A stretch of 64,000 bases of DNA from Mesostigma viride (lineage: Eukaryota > Streptophyta > Mesostigmatophyceae > Mesostigmatales > Mesostigmataceae), in the NCBI GenBank assembly GCA_009746045.1, contig RPFO01001802.1, positions 1 to 64,000 of the forward strand, given 5' to 3'. The position numbers and the translations under genes were made by a program. The notes below the pieces were generated by a model that did not search any database, was not told the origin of the DNA, and saw nothing but the letters and a program-made list of their open reading frames with translations. Of the stretch, positions 35,046 through 47,030 are shown in pieces. The number at the start of each line of letters is the position of its first letter. Position 1 is the stretch's first letter.

Positions 35046-37684
35046 GCGGTTAACTTGTCCTAGGCGAAAGCTTAGTAATTCTGCCATCTTATCGAATGCA
35101 CTGCCGGAGTGCAGGCCCAATAACCAAGGTACAAGGCACCTTTTTGGCTAAGGTGCCATGCATGGCGGCTCTATCAATATGGATTACGCTTCTGGAAAGG
35201 GTTATGCTAGGCAAGCTTAAGAAATATAACCTGATTGCCCCAAATATGCCGTATCAGGATTGGTAGCTTCCTCAAGGATTGGACATGCACTTTTCTGACT
35301 GATTTTAATGTGCTACCTAATGGCAATGAAAAGCACTGCGATTTTTCTTGCCGCAAGTTCGGATTGCAAGGCACAACTTTCGGTGCAACTTAATTGCTGC
35401 TATATCAGTTAGTTTCATCATCATTCATTCCCGACGCTTACATGCAAAGGCGGTCCTTATTTGCAGCAGTTACCGAATTTTTCACAGCATCTTTGAGATG
35501 TCGCAAAGTGCAAACTTTACGGGCATCGACTGGAACCAGCTGAAGTTAGGTATGGGGCATTGTGCAGGTATTATTGGTTGCTTTTAAGCTGCTATTGATT
35601 AGATAATCGTACGAGTCGGTGTGGCCTGTCTTATATGCGGACTTATAATAGTTCTTCGTCACCCCCTGGGCTCCTGTTAACTGTTTTCGTGTGGACAACG
35701 CCGCCATGCCAGCGTCATGCCAGCGTCATGGGATAAGTGCTACGCCGAGTCATCGATGTAAAGCATATGTGTGTCTAATGCGTTCCAGCTGTACTTCACC
35801 ATTTATGTTTGCTCAGCAAGGTTGATTTTTCTGATCATTTGATATCATGCATGTGGGCTGCTCCAAGCAAACTTCAACACTGCTGCAGGCCTGCAGCGTT
35901 TGAATGGCCTGCAACTGCTCCAAAACATCTGACTATGCTTATAATATGAATGTATCCTTTATGGCTTGATGTGCTTGATATATCTATAGCGAGATCCATC
36001 ACCTGATTGATTGACCACTCCATTGGGGGCACATGAATCAAGTCGTCGGACTAACTTGCTAGTTAGACATCGATTGGCTTGACCTGTATAGCGAAGGTGT
36101 TCGTTAACTTGTTGTACAGAGCCTATTTCAATTAGTTACCACATACCTGGAGTGGTTGATAGAGAGATATAGTGAACAAGCATGGCCTATGTGCCTACAC
36201 ATGGTGCGCTCAAGCTTGGAATCTCGCTTTCTAACTGCTATAAGTGTTAGTTTGGCAAAAGGTGCTTTGCAGAAAGTGATGCTGAAAGGTTGAATTCCCA
36301 TGCTGCATCCTTGAAATGCTCAAAAAGTGCTTAACCCATAGTCCGCTAACCCCCCGACCTGTCGGGGGATTTGAGTAACGGTCGAATTTCGCGCTGCGCC
36401 GATAGCGCCGCTCCACTTGCGACGGAGGTTGTCCGGTGGGTCCGGGAACACTTAGGGACGAAGGTGATGCATAGGTTTGGGGGTAATATCCGCCATAGCC
36501 TGGTAATTGTAGGGCTGTAATCATAGGGGGTCACGTGACTTTAGCGGGAAATTTTCACTCGCGCGCGTGTAACGAGATATGGCTGCCAACGTGCCGTTCC
36601 TACGGATATTTTGCGTGTCGCGGCTAGAAACTGTTTAGAATGTTGCTCAGAATGATGATGCGTGGTTTTCGTAGGTCAGGCATGGCCAAACTTGTAGGAT
36701 TGGGAAACTACAGGTAGGAAAATACTGCCTTCTTGGTCGTCAGTGACAGATGAGTAATCGCTTATCATATTTCCGTTTTATCCTTATCCTCATGGCCGGG
36801 CAGTCTGCGCCAGCCCAAGCATCCAGATTTGGTACGGGATGTCTGCTGATGCGTTTGCTGGGAATGCGGACGCGTTTCTAGGTAATCTTTGAACGCAGCA
36901 TCAACCTGGTAATCACAAAGGATGCATGCATGATGCAGCTATGGCGACCTATGCCTGTAAAGCCATGGTATGTGTGAGATATGACGGTCCCGGCAAGTGG
37001 AATCCGGGCAGGACGTGAACGAGCCAGGTACGGCAACGTGTTTGTGTGCCCTTTGCAGCGGAATACGTCTCCCATGCATTATATTTGACGAGCTTATTAG
37101 TGCACCTTTCAGCAAGCTTCCATGCCTGCTGTAAAGAGCTGTATTAGCCCTGAAAGTGACCAGTTTATGGCATTTCTTTGGCGCATGTCATTTCGTTAAT
37201 GCAGGTAGGCAACATGTTTGTATTCCAGCACCTTTGGCAATCTTTTATAGCTTGTTATGATGCATTCTTGTACTGCATGTCATAGATGGCTGTTTACGCG
37301 TGCGTAACCCACACACGTATATGAGCACCTTATATGGGTCTAATGGGTTATCCGGGTGGTCTGACCCAAGGAAACCACCATTGGACTATCCAACTAAGTT
37401 GTCCAATGTTGGTATTGAGATTCCCTACCCTACCTGGAAAGTTAGGGGGGGGGTAGACTTTTCCTTGGGAAAAAAATATCGTCTTTTGGCCAACTTTGAG
37501 TAGAGCTATCATCCAAATGCTTTGATAAAGCCATGGTATTATTGCATATTCTGAAGACTGAAAGCCCTTGAAGTGTAGATACTCCTAGCATCTTGGCTGG
37601 GGGTATTTGGAGTTGTGGCCTTTGAGTTATGAATTTTTATTTTATTTTCAGGGGTATGAAAGTGCCAAAAATGGGACAGCGGAC

Positions 37685-37795
37685 TATTACCGTATTTTTA
37701 CCGTATTTGCCGTATTTGGCGTGTTTCGTATTATCCGTATCAGAATTTTGGGGTCCGTATCCGTATTTCCCGTATTCGTATTTCGTATCTGAGAA
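37685..37795. repeat. CGTATT-rich degenerate repeat, left arm
   Basis: A dense run of CCGTATTT, TCCGTATC and CGTATTTCGTATC words lies in the first recognised USP intron. The mate is in the right arm at 43,145-43,260. Confidence 0.7.
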
Positions 37796-37888
37796 TGGCC
37801 TCTTGCTTAGCGCCGCCCAGGGCTTTGGGCTGTAATCAATTTGCTTCCAATGGTAAAGCAGAGGACCAACCACATCTCTGGCAGGATT

Positions 37889-37951
37889 AAACTGCAACTG
37901 CAACTGCAACTGCAACTGCAACTGCAACTGCAACTGCAACTGCAACTGCAA
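37889..37951. repeat. (AACTGC)n hexamer, left arm
   Basis: About ten hexamer units. The right-arm mate at 43,005-43,051 has fewer units, so the array has changed length since duplication. Confidence 0.95.
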
Positions 37952-38143
37952 CCATGTGCCTAGGTAACCAGATTACACGTACCTTCTGCAACGGACAGCG
38001 TGGGGTCGCTCGCATTCTCGATCTCAAAACGATACTTCACACTGCAGCTCCATCCTTCGGGCTTTGTGCTTGCGCTGTTTGATTTCAAGTAGAGACCGAT
38101 CCATTGGACATCCTTCTTCTCAAAGCACTGGAGTTGAATACGC

Positions 38144-39957
38144 CTGCATATCCGCAGAGGTGGGCAGACATGAGTTTGTTTGAAACACTAAGCTTAAGTT
38201 TCGTTAGTCTTGATGACGAGCAAGACGGGCCTGCTAGTTTCACCCACGAACGCAACCCTTCCTCTTTCCATCAATCAACCCAGCTGGGCTGGCCAGAGAT
38301 GGGTGGGCGGGCGGGCAGGAATACATGGGGGTTGCCAGTAGTCGCAACAACACTTCCGTTACTGACACCACACAAAACACTTGAAGTTCGTATTGTAACA
38401 TTTCTACCCCCCGGAGTATGTACGCATATTTACGCGTATGAAAGGCCTCGCCGCATTATACTCTAAAATACTTCCAACTCCAAGAGGCGCCACAATTGAC
38501 CACTGGACCCCTATATATAGCCAACATGCCCCATGCAACTAGGAGCAACGGCTATATTAATGCTCTATTTAGCCATTCTCTCGTATTTCCTTCAAGAAAG
38601 TTGCGCTGTAGAACGTGCATCCACACAAATGCTTGGTGGCTGTATAAACAGCCGACATACTTGTCAAGCCGTACTATAACAGTATGAATGGCATGGCCAA
38701 CGTATTTATCCGTATGGAAAGGTCAGCCGTATGAATCACGTATCAAGTAAAGACAACACGGCTTGCAGTAAGTGAGAACCATGCCCGGCCTCGTGATAAG
38801 GCCATATAGCACTCAACCAAGCACTTGCACCATGTTCCTGCACATGGAGGATGCAGAGCTATTTTTGGATGGTGATGCGCCTACCATTGGATCCAACGAG
38901 TAGGGTGAGCATTCCCGATGCACCTGTGTGTCTGTTTCAGCTGTCACGCAGCCGGTGGCCCTGTCGCAAGACGTGGAGCTTGATATAGATGGAGGATCCA
39001 CCATGGATTCTCCCACAGTGGCACATTGCTGCGGTAATCCAGAATTAAGTAGGTAGCGTAGCGTGAACGACTATTGACACTGTGGCATGCATGCATGCAG
39101 TACACGATAAGTTCATAATGTATCAGAACTCGGCTGGTTTGTGAAGGTCAGGCAGGTACCTTTTATGTGATTCTCCAGTATAGGAAGGAAGATGCATCAA
39201 CCCCGCAATGGGCGACATTCACACAGTTAGCCTTACGCGGATCGAGCCTGCTTCGACAAACTGAGCTATATGGTTGAACAAAGTTACATACGGTTTGGGC
39301 GTACTTCCCTGATCAACGCACAATACATTCCACCCAGATACCTCCATCCAGGGTTTCGCCTATTTGCCCCCCCTGCTGCCGACCGTTAATACGTTGGACT
39401 TGGTCCTTCTACCCAAAGTACGGCACTCTCACGTATTTCCTGACTGTAAGCATGTCCTAGTTGCTTAAGTCCATGCAGCAGGTGATCTTACCATGAATAG
39501 CCTGCATGCTCGAAGGCAGGACTAGAGTGCAAAGTCGCCGAAGTTAATAATTTGATGTCGACTGGCCACCGAAAGTGCCATGCCAGTTGTTTGTCCTCGT
39601 CCATGAGTCCACCTCACCACTTAAACACCAACTGCCAGCTGCTGCTTGGAATCAATAAATCGCTTGGGGAACGAGGCCTTGGTGTCCTTGTTAGAAACTG
39701 CACCGCCTGCAGACGCTGGGACCCACGCCATTGGTTACCTAACCTCGGCCGAATAGCAGGCCTAAGGCTGGTGAACACCTGCGCTTGATGAGCCACCGTG
39801 CATGCTGCCGAAAGGAATGACAAGCGAGCCAATATCTAGACCAAGTTCAATATTTCGACATGTTGTTTTTGTTGGTCACTTGTGACCAACAACATGTCGA
39901 AATATTGAACCTTGTTGGTCACTATTTGGTCAGTAAACCCCCGTCTAGCTAGTCACG
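38144..39957. other. 5' flank of the left USP copy
   Basis: This should hold the promoter and the missing first exons, but none could be identified. A 23-codon frame on the plus strand (38,832-38,903, MFLHMEDAELFLDGDAP...) is kept in the right arm (42,121-42,050, minus) with Met/Val as the only change; its meaning is unknown. A tRNA A-box-like word (TAGCTCAGTTTG, minus strand, near 39,265) has no matching tRNA fold. Confidence 0.4.
39845..39910. repeat. near-perfect hairpin at the inner end of the left arm
   Basis: GTTCAATATTTCGACATGTTG (39,845-39,865) pairs fully with 39,890-39,910. A nested GTTGGTCAC (39,871-39,879) pairs with 39,882-39,890 across a 2-base loop, with a TTTTT bulge. The right arm has only one side of this, so the hairpin formed after the large duplication or was lost there. 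Confidence 0.9.
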
Positions 39958-39971
39958 TGCCTGATGCCTCG

Positions 39972-40122
39972 GTTGTTGTTGTTGTTGTGTCCCACGCCGC
40001 ACATGGGCAGCAGAGAAACGTGCCTCGGTACTGTACCACCCTGGTACCACCGATACTAAATGTATCCGGCCCTCGGCCACTATAGATTCATGTGCGGCGT
40101 GGGACACAACAACAACAACAAC
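39972..40122. mobile_element. foldback element with 34-bp perfect inverted ends
   Basis: GTTGTTGTTGTTGTTGTGTC and the following CCACGCCGCACATG (39,972-40,005) are exactly reverse-complemented at 40,089-40,122. The 83-bp interior is non-coding. It lies in the spacer and is not in the arms. Confidence 0.8.
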
Positions 40123-40136
40123 AACAACAAGAGGGG

Positions 40137-40990
40137 AGTGCCGGAGTCGCCAAAGAAATGGGAGGGGAGTGCCGGAGTCGCCAAAGAAATGGGTTCCCAG
40201 TCGCCAAAGGCGAATCCCTAGTCGCCAAAGGTGAAATCGGGCAGCATAAGCGGAATTTTTCACTGTTGTGTCAGCTAGAAGAATAAGCAAACCTGCTTGC
40301 AGACCGGCCAGCCTGCGTGACTGGCTTTGATCAGTCAGGATCCTTTACGGCTTTACTGAAAGAATAGGCAGCTGAAACAACAAGCAGCTGGCGAGATGGC
40401 GGCCGGTACACTTGAGTATTATTTCATGAATTCATCGCGCGCCCTTTAAGGCCTTTTCCCGCGTCAATGGCTGCTGTTGTGCGAGCCTTCTTGAATACTT
40501 AGAATAGCGGATTGTGACGCCAGTGAACCGACGAAGCTACGTAGCTTTTGCTTTTTAATGGCATTGCTATCAGTCGGGACATTTGCGGGCTAGAATAGGA
40601 AAGCCTACAGTACAAAATGCATCATAGATGTTATGAGTGGGACGAACATGAGCAATGGCAGCACGCAGAATTTTTGTCTGCGCTGCCTCCGTCAGTGGAT
40701 TATGCAACGGCCAGGGAGCGGCGACCAAATGAACGAAACAAGCCAGAGCACCGTTGCATTATACGTTCCGTGAAAAATGGATGCTTATGATCGCACGGTC
40801 ATGATCGCACAGCAGCTGGCGGCGCCCAACGCAGGCTATAAAACTCCATCGCCAAGGTGCAGGAAACTAATGTTATTGTGCTGTAAACCCTCCGCCCAGT
40901 ACCACAAACTAACTTCTGGCGACCGCAATCCATCCTTTGGCGACCGCAATCCATCCTTTGGCGACTCGGAAACCAATTCTTTGGCGAGGC
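40137..40990. mobile_element. spacer between the arms, bounded by clustered inverted GTCGCCAAAG motifs
   Basis: The left side has four GTCGCCAAAG words, including a 30-bp tandem duplication (40,137-40,195). The right side has the reverse complement TTTGGCGA about four times, including a 24-bp tandem duplication (about 40,915-40,965). There is no coding capacity between them. Clustered subterminal motifs in opposite orientation resemble the ends of a non-autonomous DNA transposon, but no clear target-site duplication was found. Confidence 0.45.
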
Positions 40991-41022
40991 CGCAACTTCA
41001 CTCTAATTACAGGCGCTACCGA

Positions 41023-42808
41023 GGCACGTGACTAGTAGACGGGGGTCTACTGACCAAGTGACCAACAAGACGTGTCTACATGTCATTGAACTCGGTCTGG
41101 ATATTGGAACCACCGCGCGAAAATGCCTGCGGCGCTTGTCATTCCTTTCGGCAGCATGCACGGTGGCTCATCAAGCGCAGATGTTCACCAGCCTTAGGCC
41201 TGCTAGTCGGCCGAGGTTAGGTAACCAATGGCGTGCGTCCCAGCGTCTGCAGGCGGTGCAGTTTCTAACAAGGACACCAAGGCCTCGTTCCCCAAGCGAT
41301 TTATTGATTCCAAGCAGCAGCTGGCAGTTGGTGTTTAAGTGGTGAGGTGGACTCATGGACGAGGACAAACAACTGGCATGGCACTTTCGGTGGCCAGTCG
41401 ACATCAAATTATTAACTTCGGCGACTTTGCACTCTAGTCCTGCCTTCGAGCATGCAGGCTATTCGTGGTAAGTTCACCTGCTGTATGGACTTCGGCAACT
41501 AGAACATGGTAACAACCAGGAAATACGTTAGAGTGCCGTACTTTGGGTAGAAGGACAAGTCCGACGTATTGACGGTCGGCAGCAGGGGGGGCAAATAGGC
41601 GAAACCCTGCATGGAGGTATCTGGGTGGAACGTATTGTGCGTTGATCAGGAAGTACGCCCAAACCGTGTGTAACTTTGTTCAACCATATAGCTCAGTTGG
41701 TTGAGGCAGGCTCCGCATAAGGCTAACTGTGTGAATGTCGTCCATTGCGGGGTTGATGCATCTTCCTTCCAGTACTGGAGAGTCACATAAAAGGTTATAC
41801 CTGCATGTCCTTCACAAACCAGCCGAGTTCTGATGTTATGAACTTATCATGTACTGCATGCAGCCATGCCATAGTGTCAATAGTCGTTCACGCTACGCTA
41901 CCTACTTCTGGATTACCGCAGCAATGTGCCACTGTGGGAGGATCCATTGAGGATCCGACTCTATATATATCAATCTCCACGCCTTGCGACTGGGTCACAG
42001 GCTGCGTGACAGCTGAAACAGACACACAGGTGCATCGGGAATGCTCACCCTACTCGTTGGATCCAATGGTAGGCGCATCACCATCCAAAAATAGCTCTGC
42101 ATCCTCCACGTGCAGGAACATGGTGCAAGTGCTTGGTTGAGTGCTATATGGCCTTATCACGAGGCCGGGCATGGTTCTCACTTACTGCAAGCCGTGTTGT
42201 CTTTACTTGATACGTGATTCATACGGCTGACCTTTCCATACGGATAAATACGTTGGCCATGCCATTCATACTGTTATAGTACGGCTTGACAAGTATGTCG
42301 GCTGTTGCTACAGCCACCAAGCATTTGTGTGGATGCACGTTCTACAGCGCAACTTTCTTGAAGGAAATACGAGAGAATGGCTAAATAGGCATTACTAAAG
42401 CCGTTGCTCCTAGTTGCATGGGGCATGTTGACTATATATAGGGGTCCAGTGGTCAATTGTGGCGCCTCTTGGAGTTGGAAGTATTTTGGAGTATAATGCG
42501 GCGAGGCCTTTCATACGCGTAAATACGCGTACATACGCCGGGGGGTAGAAATGTTACAATACGAACTTCAAGTGTTTTGTGTGGTATCAGTAACGGAATT
42601 GTTGTTGCGACTACTGGCAACCCCCATGTATTCCTGCCCGCCCGCCCACCCATCTCTGGCCAGCCCAGCTGGGTTGATTGATGGAAAGAGGAAGGGTTGC
42701 GTTCGTGGGTGAAACTAGCAGGCCCGTCTTGCTCGTCATCAAGACTAACGAAACTTAAGCTTAGTGTTTCAAACAAACTCATGTCTGCCCACCTCTGCGG
42801 CTATGCAG
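41023..42808. other. 5' flank of the right USP copy
   Basis: The promoter and first exons should lie here, but I could not find the opening strands of the MATH domain. A TATATATA word at 42,433-42,441 is conserved in the left arm. The A-box-like TAGCTCAGTTGG at 41,690 is not part of a foldable tRNA. Confidence 0.35.
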
Positions 42809-45800
42809 GCGTATTGAACTCCGGATCCAGTGCTTTGAGAAGAAGGATGTCAAATGGATCGGTCTCTACTTGAAATCAGACAGCGCAAGCACACAGCCCG
42901 AAGGATGGAGCTGCAGTGTGAAGTTTCGTTTAGAGATCGAGAATGCGAGCGACCCCACGCTGTCCGTTGCAGAAGGTACGTGTAATCTGGTTACCTAGGC
43001 ACATGGTTGCAGTTGCAGTTGCAGTTGCAGTTGCAGTTGCAGTTGCAGTTTAATCCTGCCAGAGATGTGGTTGGTCCTCTGCTTTACCATTGGAAGCAAT
43101 TTGATTACAGCCCAAAGCCCTGGGCGGCGCTAACCAGGAGGCCATTCTCAGATACGAAATACGAATACGGGAAATACGGATACGGACCCCAAAATTCTGA
43201 TACGGTTAATACGAAATACGCCAAATACCGCAAATACGGTAAAAATACGGTAATAGTCCGCTGTCCCATTTTTGGCACTTTCGTACCCCTGAAAATAAAA
43301 GAAATTCATAACTCACAGGCCACAACTCCAAATACCCCCAGCCAAGATGCTAGGAGTATCTACACTTCAAGGGCTTTCAGAATATGCAATAATGCCATGG
43401 CTTTATCAAAGCATTTGGATGGTAGCTCTACTCAAAGTTGGCCAAAAGACGATATTTTTTTCCCAAGGAAAAGTCTACCCCCCCCCTAACTTTCCAGGTA
43501 GGGTAGGGAATCTCAATACCAACATTGGACAACTTAGTTGGATAGTCCAATGGTGGTTTCCTTGGGTCAGACCACCCGGATAACCCATTAGACCCATGTA
43601 AGGTGCTCATATACGTGTGTGGGTAACGCACGCGTAAACAGCCATCTATGACATGCAGTACAAGAATGCATCATAACAAGCTATAAAAGATTGCCAAAGG
43701 TGCTCGAATACAAACATGTTGCCTACCTGCATTAACGAAATGACATGCGCCAAAGAAATGCCATAAACTGGTCACTTTCAGGGCTAATCCAGCTCTTTAC
43801 AGCAGGCATGGAAGCTTGCTGAAAGGTGCACTAATAAGCTCGTCAAATATAATTCATGGGAGACGTATTCCGCTGCAAAGGACACGCAAACACGTTGCCG
43901 TACCTGGCTCGTTCACGTCCTGCCCGGATTCCACTTGCCGGGACCGTCATATCTCACACATACCATTGCTTTACAGGCATAGGTCGCCATAGCCGCATCA
44001 TGCATGCATCATTTATGATTACCAGGTTGATGCTGCGTTCAAAGATTACCTAGAAACGCGTCCGCATTCCCAGCAAACGCATCAGCAGACATCCCGTACC
44101 AAATCTGTATGCTTGGGCTGGCGCAGACTGCCCGGCCATGAGGATAAGGATAAAACGGAAATATGATAAGCGATTACTCATCTGTCACTGACGACCAAGA
44201 AGGCAGTATTTTCCTACCTGTAGTTTCCCAATCCTACAAGTTTGGCCATGCCTGACCTACGAAAATCACCCATCATCATTCTGAGCAACATTCTAAACAG
44301 TTTCTAGCCGCGACACGCAAAATATCCGTAGGAACGGCACGTTGGCAGCCATATCTCGTTACGCGCTCGCGAGTGAAAATTTCCCGCTAAAGTCACGTGA
44401 CCCCCTATGATTACAGCCCTATAATTACCAGGCTATGGCGGATATTACCCCCAAACCTATGCATCACCTTCGTCCCTAAGTGTTCCCAGACCCACCGGAC
44501 GACCTCCGTCGCAAGTGGAGCGGCGCTATCGGCGCAGCGCGAAATTCGACCGTTAGTCATATCCCCCGACAGGTCGGGGGGTTAGCGGACTATGGGTTAA
44601 GCACTTTTCGAGCATTTCAAGGATGCAGCATGGGAATTCAACCTTTCAGCATCACTTTCTGCAAAGCACCTTTTGCCAAACGAACACTTATCGCAGTTAG
44701 AAAGCGAGATTCCAAGCTTGAGCGCACCATGTGTAGGCACATAGGCCATGCTTGTCCACTATACCTCTCTATCAACCACTCCAGGTAGGTGGTAACTAAT
44801 TGAAATAGGCTCTGTACAACAAGTTAACGAACACCTTCGCTATACAGGGCAAGCCAATCGATGTCTAACTAGCGACGACTTGATTCATGTGCCCCCAGTG
44901 GAGTGGTCAATCAATCAGGTGATGGCTCTCGCTATAGATATATCAAGTATATCAAGCCATAAAGGATACATTCATATTATAAGCATAGTCAGATGTTTTG
45001 GAGCAGTTGCAGGCCATGCAAACGCTGCAGGCCTGCAGCAGTGTTGAAGTTTGCTTGGAGCAGCCCACATGCATGATATCAAATGATCAGAAAAATCAAC
45101 CTTGCTGAGCAAACATAAATGGTTAAGTACAGCTTATTAGCCCATTACCAAAATGCTTGCCTACCAAGGTGTGGCCGAATTCCATGCTTGTTATCAGTGG
45201 CAATAACAGGTTCTCACATACTTATAGTACTAAGGTGCTAGTAAGCACCATCATAGAAAAGCAGATGCCACCGAGAATACCAACACAAATGTAAAGGGCC
45301 GTTGTCTCACGTATTAGAAAAGCAACAAGGGATATAGCTGGAACGCATTAGACACACCTATGCTTTACATCGATGACTCGGCGTAGCACTTATCCCATGA
45401 CGCTGGCATGGCGGCGTTGTCCACACGAAAACAGTTAACAGGAGCCCAGGGGGTGAAGAAGAACTATTATAAGTCCGCATATAAGACAGGCCACACTGAC
45501 TCGTACAATTATCTAATCAATTGCAGCTTAAAAGCAACCAATAATACCTGCACAATGCCCCATACCTAACTTCAGCTGGTTCCAGTCGATGCCCGTAAAG
45601 TTTGCACTTTGCGACATCTCAAAGATGCCGTTAAAAATTCGGTAACTGCTGCAAATAAGGACCGCCTTTGCATGTAAGCGTCGGGAATGAATGATGATGA
45701 AACTAACTGATATAGCAGCAATTAAGTTGCACCGAAAGTTGTGCCTTGCAATCCGAACTTGCGGCAAGAAAAATCGCAGTGCTTTTCATTGCCATTAGGT

Positions 45801-47030
45801 AGCACATTAAAATCAGTCAGAAAAGTGCATGTCCAATCCTTGAGGAAGCTACCAATCCTGATATGGCATATTTAGGGCAATCAGGTTATATTTCTTAAGC
45901 TTGCCCAGCATAACCCTTTCCAGAAGCGTAATCCATATTGATAGAGCCGCCATGCATGGCACCTTAGCCAAAAAGGTGCCTTGTACCTTGGTTATTGGGC
46001 CTGCACTCCGGCAGTGCATTCGATAAGATGGCAGAATTACTAAGCTTTCGCCTAGGACAAGTTAACCGCAAGTGGTTTGGCGCGCGCGGGACCGTCGAAA
46101 CGCGCCTTTGGCGCAAAAGCGCGCGTGCACCGTTTTATCCGTATTTTTGCATATTTTCGCAATACGGAAAAATCTTCGTCCGTATTCCGTATTCGGCGTA
46201 TTTCCCGCATTGCAAAACGTATTCCCTATCACTGGCCATTCTGCACCACACATAGCACCCACATGTGCTGATCAATGCCGGCATCGCACTCATGCTCGTG
46301 CACTGGAGAAAAGTAGCTGGTCACATATATCTTTATGTGTTATGTATTATACTATGTGTTCACGTATCGTTTCTGTATCATACCTGTAGCATATCATGGA
46401 GACAACCAGCGCAGGCCAGAAATATGTGTATATGGATATGCTACTGTGCGCACCATGGCCTGCCGTGCTTTCCTTGCTGTATTAGCAACATCAGGGCTCA
46501 CATCCAGGCACCCAGGACGTGCCGCTATTCGGGGCTGACCTCGGTGCTGAATATATCTGCTTATCTTCGCTAGCAGAAGACCCAGCATTTTGGGATCGGT
46601 TCATCGCAGCTTCATTTGAGGCGTAAATGCCTATTGCTTGCACGGCCATATCCCGTTGGCGGGTTATGTTTCATTTTACGCTACTATTTCTTCGTAGCAG
46701 TTGTTGTCATTCTCTTGATGCCCTGCGTACTGCGTAGGCTTCTCCATGAGCAGCATGAGCAGTGATTCTTGTACTTGGTTGGCTTGTCATAGCTGATTAC
46801 CCATTGTTGTGTGTTCATATAGTCTCGCTGGTGTACACTGTGGGTATCTACACAGTGGCAAGTGCAGACGGCGGAGACAAGTTTACCGAGCTAAAAAAAA
46901 TCTGGGGTTGGAAGACGTTTTTGCGACTGCAACACATACATGACAAGGGTTTTCTGAAGGACGATACCGTGTTCATCACAGCATGTCTCCTCAGCTGCAG
47001 GCCGCAACCCGCACCGCCGCTCGCTCACGA
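42809..47030 (+). CDS. MATH (TRAF-like) domain exons A and B
   Basis: Exon A (42809-42975) reads KDVKWIGLYLKSDSAS then EGWSCSVKFRLEIEN, the central strands of the MATH fold. Exon B (46856-47030) reads GWKTFLRLQHIHDKGFLKDD then TVFITACL, the closing strands. MATH domains bind substrate peptides. The joint A-B codon is GTG (phase 1). Exon B joins exon C through GA|C. The opening strands (usually F-x-W-x-I-x-N-F-S) were not found upstream. Confidence 0.82.

Larger units (their letters stand above)
25227..38143 (-). pseudogene. left-arm copy of MATH-USP-UBL gene (UBP12/13, USP7 family), internally deleted
   Basis: Recognised exons on the minus strand are A 38143-37983 and B 34262-34088 (MATH), C 32996-32888 (Cys box), D 31201-30977, O 30023-29887, P 29318-28999, Q 28551-28360, R 27284-27192, S 26491-26303 and T 25346-25227 (stop). 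Exons E to N of the other copy are missing at a CCCA repeat, so the His/Asp half of the peptidase and the first UBL domains are gone. Exon D ends and exon O starts in phase 0, so they could splice in frame. Exon P, however, lacks 83 bp and shifts frame, ending translation near 29,015. Exons Q-T keep clean frames for the last UBL domains (FGQPFMLAIGE, KFAIVVVD) and a basic tail RSTPRKRSREEAATP. No exon for the first MATH strands was found. The Cys box reads VQGGVQCANALLQ as in the right copy. Confidence 0.88.
28999..39957. repeat. left arm of large inverted duplication
   Basis: The sequence matches 41,022-50,216 and then 62,207-64,000 in reverse complement, with scattered substitutions and small indels. 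Paired coordinates sum to about 80,920-81,130 throughout, giving a centre near 40,480. Pairs include 39,552-39,788 with 41,171-41,407, 35,348-35,587 with 45,528-45,767, and 30,858-31,061 with 49,977-50,180. The arm probably extends left to at least 25.2 kb, but its partner lies outside the window. Confidence 0.95.

Noticed and set aside
39552-39832. Open frames on both strands kept in both arms (39,552-39,788 and 39,614-39,832)
   Set aside because: Both strands are equally open, and conservation follows from the duplication. No family resemblance was found, so neither is called a gene.
41685-41775. tRNA gene suggested by TAGCTCAGTTGG and a GGTTGATGC word
   Set aside because: Acceptor and anticodon stems do not pair, and the left-arm copy breaks the A-box with no compensating changes.
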